Positions 62,142 through 64,000 of a DNA stretch of 64,000 bases are shown piece after piece; the first letter of the stretch is position 1; each line of letters begins with the position of its first letter. Source of the stretch: Rosistilla oblonga. GTDB taxonomy: Bacteria > Planctomycetota > Planctomycetia > Pirellulales > Pirellulaceae. The notes under the pieces are model-generated. The model did not search any database. It had not been told where the DNA came from and saw only the letters and a program-made list of their open reading frames with translations. Both the position numbers and the translations under genes were made by a program. The DNA is taken from NCBI RefSeq assembly GCF_007751715.1, contig NZ_CP036292.1, positions 620,001-684,000 of the forward strand, read 5' to 3'.

Positions 62142-64000
62142 CTATTCGAAGCTTAGGTTTGCGAAGAAGTCGTCGATTGCCGAGGGTTCTTCGGTCGCTT
62201 GTTCGGACGCCAGTTCGCCGATCACGTCGTCCAGCGAGCCGCTGGTCGGTGAATCGAAGACGCTAGCGGTCTGTGCCGTCGCCGGAGTCGATTGCTTGGC
62301 AGCGATCGTTTCGGGTTCGGCTTGCGGTTGCATGAACTCAGGCGTCAGGACTCCGTTGGCTGCTGGAATCCAGCCAGCGCTTTCTCCCTCGCCAGCGGCG
62401 GCTGTCGAGTTGAGATAGTTCAGCACGATCAATGCGTCCAACGGTTCCAGTTGTCCGTTTCCGTTGACATCGACGTATGGGAAGGCGGGGACCGAGCTAT
62501 CGATCGGACCCGAACCGTACCTGGCGATCGCATTGATGATTTGCAAGGCATCGATCGGCGAGACGTCGCCGCTGCCGTTGACGTCCAACGCGTTGGTTGG
62601 GTTCTGGTGCGTGCTGGCTTGCACGTTGACAACGATATCTTCGACTTCACCGTCGTTCACTTTGCCCAGCGGCGATGAGACGCCGTTGGAGCTCAAGCGG
62701 AAGCGACCGTAGGTGGTCCCCGGCTTGGCGGTGGCTGGGACAGCGATCGAATAGGTTTGGTCGCCATCTTGCAGTTGGATGCCGCCGGTGCTGGCGACGA
62801 TCGGACCTGGGCTCCAGACGACGCGTTCGCTATCGGAGAACTGGCCGTCTTGGTTCCAGTCGATCCAAGCGTCGAGGATCGCGTTGAGACCGAGGGAGTT
62901 GTTCAAGTTGATCTCGACCGCTGCGGTTCCCGATGGAGTCACAACGGCTCCGTTTGCGAAGGCGATGCCATCGTCGATGTCGCCATCGGCAGCGGAGGTG
63001 TCCGTGCCCAAGCGAGCGTCGCTTTCGGGAGTCGCCGTCGAACCGAGCGAGAAGCCAGGGGTGACGGTGTGGCGTGGGCCGTTGTTGGCTTCCAGCGTTC
63101 CGTATTCCGCAGGTGCATCGCCGTAGTCCAAACCGGCTTCGCTGGAGACGAAGATCGTGAACTGGGTCGTTCCGGTCAAAGGATCGTTCGACGACAGGGT
63201 GTTCCCCGCGTTGTCGCTGATCGCTTGGACGCGTGCCGCACCGGCTCCGGTAACCGCTTGGGCACCCTTGACGATGATCTGGTCGCCGATCACTCGCAGC
63301 GAAACACCCGACAGATCGGCCGACTGGATCGAAGACACGATCACCTGGCCTACTTCTTCGCTGGTCAAGTTGCCAGCCAAAACGATTGGCACGGCGGCTT
63401 CGTCGCCAGGCTGACCGACTTGCGTGAAGACGCTGTCGACGAGGTCGAGCGTAACGTCGGCGGCATCGGGCAGCAGGATCTGGCCGCCATCGACGACCTC
63501 TGGATTGAGGCCGAGGTCGGACAACAGGATCGCATCGCGAATCGAAGTCGCGATCGATGTCAGGTCGGTTGTCGAACTGATCTGAATCGGAGTCGCCGAG
63601 GTGTTGTTGACGCTGCCATTGAGGTCGATCTCGAAGAATCGAATTCGGCCGTCGCCGCGTCGGATGCTGAACTGCTGGCCATCGGTGACGCCTTCGGCAA
63701 GCCCCAAGTTGTTTGGGATCTGGATTCCGAAGCCGGTGGTGACGCCGACGCTTCCCTCGACGCCAAGCGTGGAGGTGCCGGTGTCGACCGATGTCAACCG
63801 ATTGCTGGAGAACAGTTGGACTTCGCCGTTGAGGTCGACGACTTGCAAACCGAGTCCCGACAGTTGGATCGCTTGGGCGATCGCTGCGGAGACCTGGTTG
63901 GCCGATTGAGGTTCGCCAGTGCTGGTGCTCGGCGGGATCGAGATTGCGACGTTTCCGGCAAACGCGCTGCCGTTGGTGTCGAATTCGAAAGTCCGTTGGC
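62142..64000 (-). CDS. Exported protein with GEVED domain and C-terminal dockerin (5' end outside window)
   Basis: The frame is open to the window edge, so the N-terminus, including any LEPR-XLL signal, is missing; about 618 codons are visible. The middle contains a GEVED domain: LDYGDAPAEYGTLEANNGPR opening, DIDDGIAF, a calcium-like WIDWNQDGQFSDSERV and the eponymous NDGEVEDIVV. Upstream are repeats with IQISSTTDLTSIATSIRDAI-type segments. The C-terminus bears a dockerin pair, DVNGSGDVSPIDALQIINAI and DVNGNGQLEPLDALIVLNYL, then an acidic tail ending FFANLSFE. Co-oriented with the two preceding LEPR-XLL genes. Probably a large surface protein. Confidence 0.87.
   Translation of the reverse strand, partial: QRTFEFDTNGSAFAGNVAISIPPSTSTGEPQSANQVSAAIAQAIQLSGLGLQVVDLNGEVQLFSSNRLTSVDTGTSTLGVEGSVGVTTGFGIQIPNNLGLAEGVTDGQQFSIRRGDGRIRFFEIDLNGSVNNTSATPIQISSTTDLTSIATSIRDAILLSDLGLNPEVVDGGQILLPDAADVTLDLVDSVFTQVGQPGDEAAVPIVLAGNLTSEEVGQVIVSSIQSADLSGVSLRVIGDQIIVKGAQAVTGAGAARVQAISDNAGNTLSSNDPLTGTTQFTIFVSSEAGLDYGDAPAEYGTLEANNGPRHTVTPGFSLGSTATPESDARLGTDTSAADGDIDDGIAFANGAVVTPSGTAAVEINLNNSLGLNAILDAWIDWNQDGQFSDSERVVWSPGPIVASTGGIQLQDGDQTYSIAVPATAKPGTTYGRFRLSSNGVSSPLGKVNDGEVEDIVVNVQASTHQNPTNALDVNGSGDVSPIDALQIINAIARYGSGPIDSSVPAFPYVDVNGNGQLEPLDALIVLNYLNSTAAAGEGESAGWIPAANGVLTPEFMQPQAEPETIAAKQSTPATAQTASVFDSPTSGSLDDVIGELASEQATEEPSAIDDFFANLSFE

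Overview
The window is a 64 kb stretch of a high-GC bacterial chromosome that reads as a planctomycete, most likely family Pirellulaceae. Evidence: paired DUF1549 and DUF1501 genes, several DUF1559 prepilin-like proteins, large secreted proteins with the LEPR-XLL N-terminal signature and dockerin repeats, a DUF1570 protein, and CXXCH haem motifs in many otherwise unrelated exported proteins. No rRNA, tRNA, CRISPR array, transposase or phage gene was recognised. The window starts inside a sialidase-like gene and ends inside a dockerin/GEVED gene.

Region by region. 1-11 kb: after the partial sialidase-like gene, a minus-strand run holds an M48 membrane peptidase, a tail-specific S41 protease, an ECF sigma factor overlapping a membrane-anchored DUF1549 protein (a possible haem-type anti-sigma), a DUF1501 protein and a classical DUF1549/DUF1553 protein. 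11-18 kb: a DUF1570 putative peptidase, a CpsB-like PHP phosphatase, a DUF3365 haem protein, a DinB-MOSC pair overlapping by ATGA, and an NtrC-type response regulator/histidine kinase pair, also ATGA-coupled. 18-21 kb: two copies of a palindromic intergenic repeat, a phosphate-selective-type porin, and an exported tyrosine phosphatase fused to a cytochrome c'-like tail.

21-30 kb is the most striking region: a probable inorganic carbon uptake operon with DabA (DUF2309), a DabB-like antiporter subunit, a second antiporter-like subunit that has lost its proton-channel residues, and a SulP transporter. A good match to a sigma-54 promoter lies upstream of dabA. It is followed by an Rrf2 regulator and a DUF542 protein (iron-sulfur repair/NO theme), convergent with the operon.

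30-43.5 kb: mostly housekeeping and regulation: a transglutaminase-like lipoprotein, a Nudix hydrolase, cob(I)alamin adenosyltransferase, PII and its uridylyltransferase GlnD, a Cys-rich secreted protein, YqgE, a cold-shock-domain protein, a membrane protein, and a multidomain PQQ-type sugar dehydrogenase with a cytochrome c motif. 43.6-50.3 kb: a tandem duplication of a DUF1559 + lipoprotein pair. The duplicated block appears to include the first bases of the flanking FG-GAP gene, leaving a remnant. An FG-GAP/TPR gene pair follows. 50.3-54.4 kb: a fragment of a GNAT toxin-like gene ending at a repeat element, then HisN-like phosphatase, LspA, threonine synthase and YraN. 54.4-64 kb: three large exported LEPR-XLL/dockerin-type proteins, one a tandem cadherin-like adhesin and one with an M64-like metallopeptidase motif.
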